A stretch of 64,000 nucleotides of DNA from Iamia sp038233075 (GTDB taxonomy: Bacteria > Actinomycetota > Acidimicrobiia > Acidimicrobiales > Iamiaceae): positions 62,001 through 126,000 of the forward strand of contig JBBSMQ010000005.1 of NCBI GenBank assembly GCA_038233075.1, in the 5' to 3' direction. Below the pieces are notes generated by a model. That model worked only from the letters and a program-made list of their open reading frames with translations. It did no database searches and had not been told where the DNA came from. This document shows positions 7,932 to 15,786 of the stretch, in pieces (the stretch's first letter is position 1; each line of letters begins with the position of its first letter). The translations under genes were made by a program, and so were the position numbers.

Positions 7932-9070
7932 CCCGACGTCTCCCGACGCCGCTTCGCCGACCCCGGCGGCTGGCCGTCGGCGTGGCGGCCCTGCTCCTCC
8001 TCATCACCAGCCTCGGCGGGTGCGCCCAGCCGCCGGAGCTGCGCGCCCAGACCCTGGTGTCGGGGCTGTCCGTGCCGTGGGACCTGTCCTTCACGCCGTC
8101 TCAGTCCATGATCTGGACCGAGCGGGGTGGGCGCATCATGCGCCGGGACCGCAACGGCAACGTCAACCAGGTGGCGGCCGACCTGTCCGACCTCTGGGTC
8201 CGCGGCGAGACCGGCCTCATGGGCATCGCCGTCGACCCCCGCTTCAACACCAACCGTGGGCTCTACACCTGCCAGGGGTGGACCAACGGGTCGGCCACCG
8301 ACGTCCGCGTGGTCCGCTGGCAGTTCAACACCGACGGCGACGGGCTGACCCGCGTGGCCGACATCGTCACCGGGATGCCCACCTCCACCGGCCGCCACGG
8401 CGGCTGCCGCCTGCGCTTCGACCCCGACAACAACCTCTTCGTCGGCACCGGCGATGCCGCCATCGGCACCACGCCGCAGGACCTGGGCTCGCTCGGGGGC
8501 AAGATCCTGCGGGTCGACCCCGACACCGGGGCGGGCGTGGCCGGCAACCCTTTCATCGGCAGCAGCAACGCCAACACCCGCCGCATCTGGAGCTACGGCC
8601 ACCGCAACACCCAGGGCCTGGCCATCCGCCCCGCCAACGGCCTCTTGTGGACCGCCGAGCACGGTCCCGACCGCGACGACGAGATCAACCGCGGCTCCAC
8701 CGGCAACTTCGGGTGGAACCCGGTCCCGGGCTACAACGAGAACGTCCCCATGACCGACACCGCCGAGTTCCCCTTGGCGCGGAGGGCGTCGTGGCGCTCC
8801 GGGGTGCCGACCCTGGCCACCTCGGGCATCACCTGGCTCTCGGGTGAGCAGTGGGGCATCTGGAACGACCGGCTGGTGGTGGCCAACCTCAAGGCGCAGA
8901 GCCTGCTCGTGATGCAGCCCCAACGCAACGGGACCGTCACCGAGATCGCTCGGATCTACGAGGGAACGTTCGGTCGCCTCCGCACCGCCCAGCTGGGGCC
9001 CGATGGCCTGCTCTACCTCACCACCTCCAACGGCTCCAACGACCGCATCATCCGCATCACGCCGGGCTGA
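7928..9070 (+). CDS. glucose/sorbosone dehydrogenase-like (PQQ-type) lipoprotein
   Basis: 380 residues. The N-terminus has twin basic clusters, a hydrophobic helix and a lipobox (LGGC near residue 32), so it is probably an anchored extracytoplasmic protein. The mature part is a beta-propeller of the GSDH family: LVSGLSVPWDLSF, GETGLMGIAVDPRF, GRHGGCRLRFDPDNNLFVGTGDA, LGGKILRVDPDTGAG, and SYGHRNTQGLAI with TAEHGPDRDDEINR. Known members oxidise sugars with PQQ, though many relatives have no proven activity. No ATG is in frame; TTG 7928 overlaps the stop of a short leader. The gene sits between the two LigD-type genes, but nothing links their functions. Confidence 0.85.
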   Translation: MTRRLPTPLRRPRRLAVGVAALLLLITSLGGCAQPPELRAQTLVSGLSVPWDLSFTPSQSMIWTERGGRIMRRDRNGNVNQVAADLSDLWVRGETGLMGIAVDPRFNTNRGLYTCQGWTNGSATDVRVVRWQFNTDGDGLTRVADIVTGMPTSTGRHGGCRLRFDPDNNLFVGTGDAAIGTTPQDLGSLGGKILRVDPDTGAGVAGNPFIGSSNANTRRIWSYGHRNTQGLAIRPANGLLWTAEHGPDRDDEINRGSTGNFGWNPVPGYNENVPMTDTAEFPLARRASWRSGVPTLATSGITWLSGEQWGIWNDRLVVANLKAQSLLVMQPQRNGTVTEIARIYEGTFGRLRTAQLGPDGLLYLTTSNGSNDRIIRITPG

Positions 9071-9181
9071 GGGTTTCGTCGTCACTCGCTCGCTGCGCTC
9101 GCTCCCTTCCGACGAGTTGGTCGTGGTCGCTGCGCTCGCGCCCGTGCTCGCCGACCAGCAAGCTGGATCGACTCGCTTCCC

Positions 9182-9199
9182 CTGGGGCTGGCGCCCCAG
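9182..9199. terminator. hairpin between convergent genes
   Basis: CTGGGGC and GCCCCAG pair around a TGGC loop. The hairpin lies in the 206-bp gap between the stops of the lipoprotein gene (+) and the ligase gene (-), so it could terminate from both sides. No T tract is present. The rest of the gap has short repeated CGCTGCGCTCG words and no gene. Confidence 0.4.
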
Positions 9200-9276
9200 A
9201 CCCCGAGCGGCTGCGCCGGGCCGGACCGCCGGTGAAAGGTCGACCTGTCTCAGAATGGGCGCGACGCAGCGAGCCC

Positions 9277-10356
9277 TCAGGTCTTGCCGAGGACCTCGCG
9301 GAGCTCGATGGGGGGGACGACCTCGAGCTGGTCGTAGCGACAGGAGGCCGGCCCCCGGTCGGGGCGCCAGCGGAGGAAGCGGCTGGTGTGGCGGAAGCGA
9401 CCGTGGTCGACCCGTTCGTAGGCCACCTCGGCCACCCGCTCGATCCGGAGGGCGGTGAAGGACTGGTCCTTCCCGCTGTTCCAGCGTGACGGGCTGCCCG
9501 GGAGGCGCCCGTCCTCGTGGGCGGCCGGGTCGGCCCACGCGGCCCACGGGTGGTCGCCCATCTTCCCCGGGGCCAGGACGAGAGGCTCCAGCTCGGCCAT
9601 CAGCTCAAGGCGCTGGGTCGCCTTGAACGACGAGGCCACCCCGACGCTGTGGAGGCGGCCCTCGTCGTCGTGCAGGCCCAGCATCAGCGAGCCCACGCCC
9701 TTGCCGTCCTTGTGGACGCGGTAGCCGGCCACGACCACATCCGCGGTGCGCTTGTGCTTGACCTTGATCCAGCCCCGCTCGCCGGGGGCGTAGGTGCTGT
9801 CGGCGGGCTTGGCGATCACGCCGTCGAGGCCGGCGCCTTCGAAGCGCACGAACCAGTCCTGGGCCGTGGTCCGGTCGTAGGTGCCGGGGTTGAGGTGGAC
9901 CTGGGGGCCGGTGGCGACGGCGTCCTCCAGCGCGGTCCGACGGTCGTGGAGCGGGGCACCGGTGAGGTCGTCGTCGCCCGAGGCCAGGAGGTCGAAGGCC
10001 ACCACCTCGGCCGGGGTCTCGCCCGCCAAGCGCTCGACGCGCGACGCCGCCGGGTGGATGCGCTGGCCCAGGAGGTCGAAGTCGAGCCCATCGGGGGTGG
10101 GCACCACGATCTCGCCGTCGACCACGGCTCGGTCGGGCAGGGCGGCCGCCAGGGGGTCGAGCACCTCGGGGAAGTAGCGGGTGAGGGGTTTCCCGTTGCG
10201 CGAGGCCAGCTCCACCTCGTCGCCGTCGCGGAACACCACCACCCGGAAGCCGTCCCACTTGGGCTCGAACCACCAGTCGCCCTCCTCGCCGTCGGGCAGG
10301 CCGTCGTGGGCCTTGGCCAGCATGGGCGTGAGCGGCATCGAGACAGGCAGGTCCAT
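9277..10356 (-). CDS. ATP-dependent DNA ligase (LigD/LigC type)
   Basis: 359 residues. The adenylation motif EPKWDGFR carries the nucleotidyl-accepting Lys33; it is followed by VVDGEIVVP, a FDLLASG segment, LDGVIAKP, and WIKVKHKRTADVVVAGY, the conserved ligase motifs I to V. The C-terminal half is an OB-fold typical of LigC or the LigD ligase domain. It seals nicks with ATP, probably in end joining or base-excision repair with the AEP polymerase encoded nearby. The ATG 10356 has TACGGT 7 nt upstream on its strand; ATG 10338 is an alternative. It is convergent with the GSDH-like gene. Confidence 0.92.
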   Translation of the reverse strand: MDLPVSMPLTPMLAKAHDGLPDGEEGDWWFEPKWDGFRVVVFRDGDEVELASRNGKPLTRYFPEVLDPLAAALPDRAVVDGEIVVPTPDGLDFDLLGQRIHPAASRVERLAGETPAEVVAFDLLASGDDDLTGAPLHDRRTALEDAVATGPQVHLNPGTYDRTTAQDWFVRFEGAGLDGVIAKPADSTYAPGERGWIKVKHKRTADVVVAGYRVHKDGKGVGSLMLGLHDDEGRLHSVGVASSFKATQRLELMAELEPLVLAPGKMGDHPWAAWADPAAHEDGRLPGSPSRWNSGKDQSFTALRIERVAEVAYERVDHGRFRHTSRFLRWRPDRGPASCRYDQLEVVPPIELREVLGKT

Positions 10357-10363
10357 GCCCTCG

Positions 10364-10369
10364 ACCGTA
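10364..10369 (-). promoter_or_regulatory. -10-like box for the DNA ligase gene
   Basis: TACGGT on the minus strand, 7 nt before ATG 10356, without a Shine-Dalgarno. The AEP gene has the same hexamer, also with a 7-nt gap. Confidence 0.4.
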
Positions 10370-10415
10370 CTGACCGACCGGTCGGGGCGGTGGAGGCCGA
10401 CCCGGCGCCACGGTC

Positions 10416-10565
10416 ATGCGTCGACCCCGGGCGCCCGCACTCGATCGGGGTCACCGCTCGATCCTCGGCCGCTCGATCCGCGACCTTGACCTCCGGGGGA
10501 TCAGCGCCGACACCGACTTCGCCCGGTTCACCGAGATCGCTTGGCACAACCCCGTGGCGACCTGA
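10416..10565 (+). CDS. small hypothetical ORF, possible gene remnant
   Basis: The 408-bp stretch between the ligase and kinase genes contains a 49-codon ORF from ATG 10416 to TGA 10563-10565. Its second half (LRGISADTDFARFTEIAWHN) looks protein-like in composition, but I do not recognise a family. No RBS or promoter box is evident. It may be the C-terminal relic of a larger gene or simply chance coding in GC-rich DNA. It lies next to another decayed fragment, which favours the relic reading. Confidence 0.2.
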   Translation: MRRPRAPALDRGHRSILGRSIRDLDLRGISADTDFARFTEIAWHNPVAT

Positions 10566-10660
10566 CTGGGCCGCCCTGAGGGGCCCCGACCTGGCGCGGT
10601 GCCGCCGCGCAAGGACACGAGGGTGCATCAAGGGCACGCGACTCCGCCTCGGCGGGGTGC

Positions 10661-10757
10661 TCAGGTGACGTGGATGGCGTCGAGGACAGCCCGGGCCCGG
10701 TCGGCGTTGCCGACCACGTCGAGGGGTCGAGGCCGATGCGGTGCCAAACGGCCAGGA
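10661..10757 (-). pseudogene. 3'-terminal fragment of a mycothiol-dependent MPI-family gene
   Basis: About 97 bp that closely resemble the 3' end of the intact gene at 11715-12470, including the stop codon. On the minus strand it reads LAVWHRIGLD, then after one missing base resumes in another frame as LDVVGNADRARAVLDAIHVT and stop. The intact copy reads LLAVWHRKGLDDLDVVGDAERARAILDAVHVT in pieces at the same spacing. The rest of the gene is absent. The fragment abuts the kinase gene start, so the kinase gene is bracketed by direct repeats of this 3' end. Confidence 0.7.
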
Positions 10758-10764
10758 TGAGACG

Positions 10765-11706
10765 ATGGCTCCCCCGGACGGTGCTCCCGACGAGGGCGCG
10801 GCGGCTGCGATCGTCCAGGGGGTGCTCGGCGTCGCGGTGACGTCCTGCGTGCGGTTCCCCACGGGACTGCGCCACTGGGTCTACGACGTCGTCGCTGCGG
10901 ACGGACGCGCCGCGGTGGTCCGCCTCGCCGCACCCGGGCGGGCCGCCGAGATCGCCGGGGGCGTGCTCTGGACCGACCGGCTACGCGCCGTCGGGGTCCC
11001 GGTGGCCGGGGTCTTGGCTGCCGACCCCACCGCCCCGCAGCCCTACGCGGTCCTGGAGCGACTACCCGGCTCGGACCTGGGGCAGGTCTATGACGACCTC
11101 GACGAGGTGACCCGGCGGCGAGTCCTCGCCACCGTCGGAGAGCTGCACCTCCGGACCCGGCGGCTGCCGCCGGCCCCCGGGTTCGGGTATGCCACCGGTG
11201 ACGACACACCCCTGGAACCGACGTGGCCGGCGGTACTCCACGCGTCGCTCGACCGAGCCCGATCGTGGATCGACGCCGCGGGGATCGTGGATCCCGCCTG
11301 GTCAGACCGGGTCGAGGCTCGCCTCCGTCGCGACATCCATTCGGTCCACGGGGTGGAGCCTCGTGCCTTTCTCCACGATGCGACCACGAAGAACGTGATC
11401 GTCCACGAGGGCGAGGTCTCGGGGGTGGTGGACGTGGACGAGATGGGCTTCGGTGATGCGTTGTGGGCGACGGCCCTCACCCGGGTGTCGCTGCTCGGTG
11501 CCGGTCGCGACGCCGCACCTGTCGAGGCCCAGGTCGCCGTGCTCGACCCCGCCGCCCGGCGCCGTGACCGCCTCGACTTGTACGGGGCCCTCCACGCCCT
11601 GACCCTCCTTGGGGAGCTGGGCCACGCGTTCAACCGGGCCGAGGCGCCACCGGTTGACGCCGGCCATGTCGCGCACCTCGAAGCGGTCCTCGCCGCCCAC
11701 CTCTGA
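10765..11706 (+). CDS. aminoglycoside phosphotransferase (APH)/choline kinase-family protein
   Basis: About 313 residues with an APH-type kinase fold. An N-lobe with AAVVRLA and VLERLPGSDLG is followed by the catalytic loop FLHDATTKNVIV (His-Asp then Asn) and the metal-binding VVDVDEMGFGD. Family members phosphorylate aminoglycosides, macrolides or small metabolites; the substrate is unknown and resistance should not be assumed. ATG 10765 has GGATGAG just upstream; GTG 10741 is an alternative inside the decayed fragment. It lies between a fragment and an intact copy of a mycothiol-family gene, suggesting arrival by insertion or duplication-deletion. Confidence 0.8.
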   Translation: MAPPDGAPDEGAAAAIVQGVLGVAVTSCVRFPTGLRHWVYDVVAADGRAAVVRLAAPGRAAEIAGGVLWTDRLRAVGVPVAGVLAADPTAPQPYAVLERLPGSDLGQVYDDLDEVTRRRVLATVGELHLRTRRLPPAPGFGYATGDDTPLEPTWPAVLHASLDRARSWIDAAGIVDPAWSDRVEARLRRDIHSVHGVEPRAFLHDATTKNVIVHEGEVSGVVDVDEMGFGDALWATALTRVSLLGAGRDAAPVEAQVAVLDPAARRRDRLDLYGALHALTLLGELGHAFNRAEAPPVDAGHVAHLEAVLAAHL

Positions 11707-11714
11707 CCTCGGCC

Positions 11715-12470
11715 TCAGGTGACGTGGACGGCGTCGAGGATGGCTCGGGCCCGCTCGGCGTCGCCGACGACGTCGAGGTCGTCGAGGCCCTTGCGGTGCC
11801 ACACGGCTAGCAGCAGGTCGGCGGCCGGGGCCCGCAGAGCGGCGTCACCCTTGGCGTGGGCCCGCTCCAGCTCGCTGCCCTGGGCGGTGAGGCGCAGCAG
11901 CCACTCGCCGGTGTCGTCGATGCCGCCCTCGTCGGTGCAGTGCAGGTGCAGGGTGGCGCCGACGAGGTCGTCGGGCACGCCGGTGCGGGCCAGCAACCGG
12001 GGCACGAACACCTCCAGCCACTCGTCCACGCCGTCGGCGGCCAGCTCGGGCCCGATGGAGCCCTCCTCGCCGGGGGCGACGGCGTTCTGGGCGTCCCAGC
12101 GGTGCACGGCCAGCTCGTGGGCCATGCGGCGGAACCAGAACCCGGCCGGCGCCGGGCCGGTGAAGCCGGCCGACGGCTCGTCGGGGTCGTGGCGGTCGAG
12201 CTCGGCCACCAGAGAGTCGAGACGCTCGCGGTACCAGGGCAGGAGGGCGGCGCCACCGGGCGGGCGGGGCCCGGCGTCGGCCTCGCCGCCGTGGGGGCCG
12301 AGGTCGAGGAAGGACGTCGCCCAGGCGTGGACCCGACCCAGGTGGCCGATCATCCGGGCCACGTCCCACCCCGGGCAGGCCCGGACCTCGGCGTCCAGGG
12401 CGGACGGGGGCAGGTCGGCGACCACGGCCCCCTCGGCGACGATGGCGGCGCGGTAGGTGGGTGCGTCCAT
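11715..12470 (-). CDS. maleylpyruvate isomerase family, mycothiol-dependent protein (TIGR03083-like)
   Basis: 251 residues. The N-terminal DinB-like four-helix part has VRACPGWDVARMIGHLGRVHAWA, then FWFRRMAHELAVHRWDA with the metal-ligand-type histidines; the C-terminal domain has LHLHCTDEGGIDDTGEWLLRL and DLLLAVWHRKGLDDLDVVG. These proteins use mycothiol, the actinobacterial thiol, in isomerase or transferase reactions, but most have no assigned substrate. The ATG 12470 has TACCCT 7 nt upstream on its strand. It is convergent with the APH-family gene (8-bp gap), and a degraded copy of its 3' end lies beyond that gene. Confidence 0.82.
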   Translation of the reverse strand: MDAPTYRAAIVAEGAVVADLPPSALDAEVRACPGWDVARMIGHLGRVHAWATSFLDLGPHGGEADAGPRPPGGAALLPWYRERLDSLVAELDRHDPDEPSAGFTGPAPAGFWFRRMAHELAVHRWDAQNAVAPGEEGSIGPELAADGVDEWLEVFVPRLLARTGVPDDLVGATLHLHCTDEGGIDDTGEWLLRLTAQGSELERAHAKGDAALRAPAADLLLAVWHRKGLDDLDVVGDAERARAILDAVHVT

Positions 12471-12477
12471 GGGGGCG

Positions 12478-12483
12478 AGGGTA
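12478..12483 (-). promoter_or_regulatory. -10-like box for the mycothiol-family gene
   Basis: TACCCT on the minus strand, 7 nt before ATG 12470; no Shine-Dalgarno in between. Confidence 0.35.
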
Positions 12484-12597
12484 GGCAGACCGGGCGACGA
12501 ACCGGGTGGGGACCGCAGGAGTTCGGTCAGCACCAGTCGATCCCCTCGGTGTGGGTCGGCCGGGCCCGGCCGTTGGGTCGGGCTGGCAGGCCGCGGA

Positions 12598-12603
12598 TAG
12601 GTT
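12598..12603 (+). promoter_or_regulatory. -10-like box for the acyl-CoA carboxylase operon
   Basis: TAGGTT ending 8 nt before ATG 12612, with no Shine-Dalgarno. Leaderless pattern. Confidence 0.4.
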
Positions 12604-12611
12604 CCGAGCCC

Positions 12612-14162
12612 ATGACGACGCACCCGCTCAGCGAGAAGGTCGCCGACCTGGAGGACCTGCGCGAGCAGGCTCGCCAGCCCGGCTCGGAGCGGTCCGTCCA
12701 GCGCCAGCACGACCGGGGCAAGATGCTGGCCCGCGAGCGCATCGAGTACTTCCTCGACGAGGGCTCGTTCAACGAGCTCGACATGCTGGCCCGGCACCGC
12801 AACCCAGCCATCCCCGAGCGCCCCCTCACCGACGGCGTCATCACCGGCTGGGGCACCGTCGACGGCCGCAAGGTGTTCGTGTTCAGCCAGGACTTCACCC
12901 TCTTCGGCGGGGCCCTGGGCGAGGTCTTCGCCGACAAGATCCACAAGGTGATGGACCTGGCCCTCAAGGTCGGTGCCCCCGTCGTCGGCCTCAACGACGG
13001 CGCCGGGGCCCGGATCCAGGAGGGTCCGGTCAGCCTGGCCTCCTACGGCGGGATCTTCTACCGCAACGTCAAGGCTTCGGGCGTCACGCCCCAGATCAGC
13101 GTCATCCTGGGCCCGTGCGCGGGGGGCGCCGTCTACAGCCCGGCCATGACCGACTTCGTGTTCATGGTCGAGGAGACCTCGTACATGTTCATCACCGGCC
13201 CCGACGTGGTGAAGACGGTGACCGGCGAGGACGTCACCCAGCAAGAGCTGGGCGGCGCCCAGGCCCACTCGGCCAAGTCCGGTGTGGCCGCCTTCACCGC
13301 TCCCGACGACAAGGCCGTCCTCGACGACGTCCGCTACCTGCTCAGCTTCCTCCCGGCCAACAACATGGAGGAACCGCCCCGCGCCGCGGTCGACGACGAC
13401 CCCGACCGGCTCTGCGACGAGCTGACCGACATCCTCCCCGACAGCCCGAACCAGCCCTACGACATGCGGACGGTCATCGCCGCCGTCGCCGACGAGGGCG
13501 ACTACGTCGAGTACTTCCCGCAGTGGGCCCAATCGATCACCTGTGGCTTCGCCCGCATCGACGGCCACCCCATCGGGGTGGTGGGGAACAACCCGATGTT
13601 CCTCGCCGGGGTGCTCGACATCGACTCCTCGGAGAAGGCGGCGCGCTTCGTCCGGGTGTGCGACGCCTTCAACGTGCCCCTCGTGACCTTCGTCGACGTG
13701 CCCGGCTTCCTCCCCGGTGTGGGCCAAGAGCACGGCGGCATCATCCGCCACGGGGCCAAGCTGCTCTACGCCTACTGCGAGTCCACCGTCCCCCGCATCC
13801 AGGTCATCACCCGCAAGGCCTACGGCGGCGCCTACGTCGTGATGAACTCGAAGTCGATCGGCGCCGACCTGGCCTTCGCCTGGCCCTCGGCCGAGCTGGC
13901 CGTGATGGGCGCCACCGGTGCGGTGGAGATCCTCCACCGCACCGAGATCGCCGAGGCCGACGACCCCGACGCCCGCAAGGCCGAGCTGGTCGATGACTAC
14001 TCGGAGAAGGGGCTCAACCCCTACGTCGCGGCCGAGAGGGGCTACGTCGACGACGTGATCAACCCGGCGATGACCCGCCGCAAGCTGATCGAGGGCCTGA
14101 CCATGCTGCGCACCAAGCGCGAGGAGCTTCCGCCCCGCAAGCACGGGAACACGCCGCTGTGA
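12612..14162 (+). CDS. acyl-CoA carboxylase beta (carboxyltransferase) subunit, PccB/AccD-like
   Basis: 516 residues, the normal size for actinobacterial biotin-dependent carboxyltransferases. Motifs include QHDRGKMLARERIEYFLDEGSF near the N-terminus, GLNDGAGARIQEGPVSLASYG, GPCAGGAVYSPAMTDF, and in the second crotonase-like half FVDVPGFLPGVGQEHGGIIRHGAKLLYAY and RKAYGGAYVVMNSKSIGAD. It transfers CO2 from carboxybiotin to acyl-CoA, most often propionyl-CoA (giving methylmalonyl-CoA) or acetyl-CoA; which one cannot be read here. The biotin-carrying alpha subunit is not in the window. The stop overlaps the GTG of accE by 4 bp, so the two are co-translated. Confidence 0.95.
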   Translation: MTTHPLSEKVADLEDLREQARQPGSERSVQRQHDRGKMLARERIEYFLDEGSFNELDMLARHRNPAIPERPLTDGVITGWGTVDGRKVFVFSQDFTLFGGALGEVFADKIHKVMDLALKVGAPVVGLNDGAGARIQEGPVSLASYGGIFYRNVKASGVTPQISVILGPCAGGAVYSPAMTDFVFMVEETSYMFITGPDVVKTVTGEDVTQQELGGAQAHSAKSGVAAFTAPDDKAVLDDVRYLLSFLPANNMEEPPRAAVDDDPDRLCDELTDILPDSPNQPYDMRTVIAAVADEGDYVEYFPQWAQSITCGFARIDGHPIGVVGNNPMFLAGVLDIDSSEKAARFVRVCDAFNVPLVTFVDVPGFLPGVGQEHGGIIRHGAKLLYAYCESTVPRIQVITRKAYGGAYVVMNSKSIGADLAFAWPSAELAVMGATGAVEILHRTEIAEADDPDARKAELVDDYSEKGLNPYVAAERGYVDDVINPAMTRRKLIEGLTMLRTKREELPPRKHGNTPL

Positions 14163-14341
14163 TTGAGGCCGCCCGCATCAGACCGGCTCCGACCGACGAG
14201 GAGGCCGCCGCCATCGTGGCCGCGGTCGAGGCCGCCTGGCCCCGTGCCGCGGCTCCGGTCGAGGAACCCCCGGCCCGCTGGCGCTGGAGCGGCCGATGGT
14301 GGTCGAAGCCGATGTCGCTGCGACGCAACCGACCCTGGTAG
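14159..14341 (+). CDS. accE: acyl-CoA carboxylase epsilon subunit
   Basis: 60 residues. The N-terminal half (RPAPTDEEAAAIVAAVEAA) is the usual short helix of AccE/PccE, followed by a proline-rich link and a basic Trp/Arg-rich tail (RWSGRWW, ending NRPW). Epsilon subunits bind and activate the carboxyltransferase beta subunit in actinobacterial acyl-CoA carboxylases. The GTG start overlaps the beta-subunit stop (GTGA). Sequence conservation in this family is weak, so the call rests on position, size and tail pattern together. Confidence 0.8.
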   Translation: MIEAARIRPAPTDEEAAAIVAAVEAAWPRAAAPVEEPPARWRWSGRWWSKPMSLRRNRPW

Positions 14342-14373
14342 CCCGTCCTCCTCGTCCCGGTCGGCCCGATGGG

Positions 14374-15069
14374 TCAGTTGCTGTGGGCGCGGTAGTACTC
14401 GGTGTTCTGGCTGTTCCAGAGCAGGACGAGGATGGCGATGGCCAGGATCACGTTGATCACCCCGCTGGCCAGCGACACCGGGGTCGTCTGGGCCCCAAAG
14501 GTCCCGCCGGCGAGGCCGATCAGCCCGAAGAGGAGGCCGAGGCCCCCGAGCACGGTGGCGACGACCCGGGCCCAGCTCCGGCCCTTGCCGTTCATGACCG
14601 CCATCCAGACCCAGAGGGCGACGGTGATCAGCCCGATCACCACCCCGAAGATGATGCCGAGGGTGACGGCGGCGTCGACCGTCGAGTCCGAGACACTCGT
14701 GCCGCCGTCGCTCAGTCCGTCCTCGACGCCCTCCCGGATGTCGCCGATGAAGAGGAACGTGCTCAACATGTTGAGCAGGGCCAGCCCGGCGCCGACCCAC
14801 ATCAGCTTGACCGCGGTCGAGAGCGGCGAGGGACGGGGCGGGTCCGGCGGCACCGGCCCCCCGGGGTAGGGGGCGTACTGGGCCGGGTAGCCCGGCTGGG
14901 CTCCTTGCCCCGGCTGGGCTCCGTACCCCGGTCGTGCTCCGTACCCGGGGTCGGGAGCCGGCGGCGCCGCAGGGAAGGTGGGGCCGGCGACCCCTGGCGG
15001 ACCGGCCGGCGCGCCACCGGCTCCGGGAGGTGTGCCCGGTCCGGGCCTGTCGTTCCAGGGGCTGGTCAT
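14374..15069 (-). CDS. membrane protein with proline/glycine-rich N-terminus, unknown function
   Basis: 231 residues. The first 85 are low-complexity Pro/Gly/Ala with repeated GYGAxPG units, probably a disordered cytoplasmic tail. The rest has about four hydrophobic helices (for example KLMWVGAGLALLNMLSTFLF and VDAAVTLGIIFGVVIGLITVAL), with VMNGKGRSWARVVATVLGGL between them. This layout is common in DUF4190/DUF4064-type actinobacterial membrane proteins, but no function is known. The ATG has GAGGAG upstream. It is convergent with accE and divergent from maf. Confidence 0.7.
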   Translation of the reverse strand: MTSPWNDRPGPGTPPGAGGAPAGPPGVAGPTFPAAPPAPDPGYGARPGYGAQPGQGAQPGYPAQYAPYPGGPVPPDPPRPSPLSTAVKLMWVGAGLALLNMLSTFLFIGDIREGVEDGLSDGGTSVSDSTVDAAVTLGIIFGVVIGLITVALWVWMAVMNGKGRSWARVVATVLGGLGLLFGLIGLAGGTFGAQTTPVSLASGVINVILAIAILVLLWNSQNTEYYRAHSN

Positions 15070-15165
15070 CGGCGCTCCTCGGATGTCGTCGGCCGCGCGT
15101 GCGTCGCGGATCCCATCATGATCGGCGGCTCGGGCCCACCCGTGAAGGGCGGCCATCATTGTCGG

Positions 15166-15786
15166 GTGCCTCCTGTCCACCTGGTCCTCGCCTCGGCCTC
15201 GCCGGCGCGTCGGGCGCTGCTGCGCGCCGCGGCCATCGAGGCTGAGGCGGTGGTGAGCGACGTGGACGAGGAGGCGGTGGTCGCCGAGATGGGGACCGAC
15301 GATCCCGAGGCCCTGGTCGCCACCCTCGCTCGGGCCAAGGCCGTCGCCGTCGCCGACCGTTGCGTGCCCGAGGGGCGACCGACCCTCGTCCTGGGGTGCG
15401 ACTCCCTGTTCACCATCGACGGTCGGACGTGGGGCAAGCCCGCCTCGGCCGCCGAGGCCACCGTCCGCATCCGCGCCCTGAGGGGCCGGTGCGGGGTGCT
15501 GCGCACCGGTCACCACCTGGTCGAGGTCGGAGGTCGGGCGGTGTCCGGGGTGGAGGCCACGACCGTCCGCTTCGGGCCCATGTCCGACGCCGAGGTCGAC
15601 GCCTACGTCGCCACCGGCGAGCCCCTGGGGGTGGCAGGGTCCTTCACCCTCGACGGTCGGTCGGCTCCCTTCATCGACGGCGTCGACGGCGACCACACCA
15701 ACGTGGTCGGTCTCTCGCTCCCGTTGCTCCGTCGCCTGCTGGCTGACCTCGACCGGTCGATCACCGACCTGTGGAGCACGCTGTGA
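15166..15786 (+). CDS. maf: Maf-family nucleoside triphosphate pyrophosphatase
   Basis: 206 residues. LVLASASPARRALLR at the N-terminus, VLGCDSLFTIDGRTWGKP, and the C-terminal EPLGVAGSFTLDGRSAPFIDGVDGDHTNVVGLSLP are the Maf signatures. Maf proteins hydrolyse nucleotides such as dTTP/UTP or modified pyrimidine triphosphates to monophosphates, as house-cleaning or septum-related enzymes. GTG 15166 is chosen because homologs start just before LVLASAS and a CATCAT box lies 6 nt upstream; an ATG at 15118 is possible. Its stop overlaps the GTG of dusB (GTGA), so they form an operon. Confidence 0.92.
   Translation: MPPVHLVLASASPARRALLRAAAIEAEAVVSDVDEEAVVAEMGTDDPEALVATLARAKAVAVADRCVPEGRPTLVLGCDSLFTIDGRTWGKPASAAEATVRIRALRGRCGVLRTGHHLVEVGGRAVSGVEATTVRFGPMSDAEVDAYVATGEPLGVAGSFTLDGRSAPFIDGVDGDHTNVVGLSLPLLRRLLADLDRSITDLWSTL

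Noticed and set aside
4519..8094. 1191-codon open frame on the minus strand
   Set aside because: It lies antisense to glutaminase, exonuclease and the LigD-type polymerase, all with clear motifs. Its Gly/Arg/Pro-rich translation is a GC-rich shadow.
9089..9160. Replication origin or REP element from repeated CGCTGCGCTCG words
   Set aside because: The words are short, imperfect and few, without DnaA boxes or AT-rich DNA.
10765..11706. Acquired antibiotic-resistance gene
   Set aside because: The APH fold is clear but covers many metabolic kinases; GC content and codon use match the surroundings and no mobile element is present.
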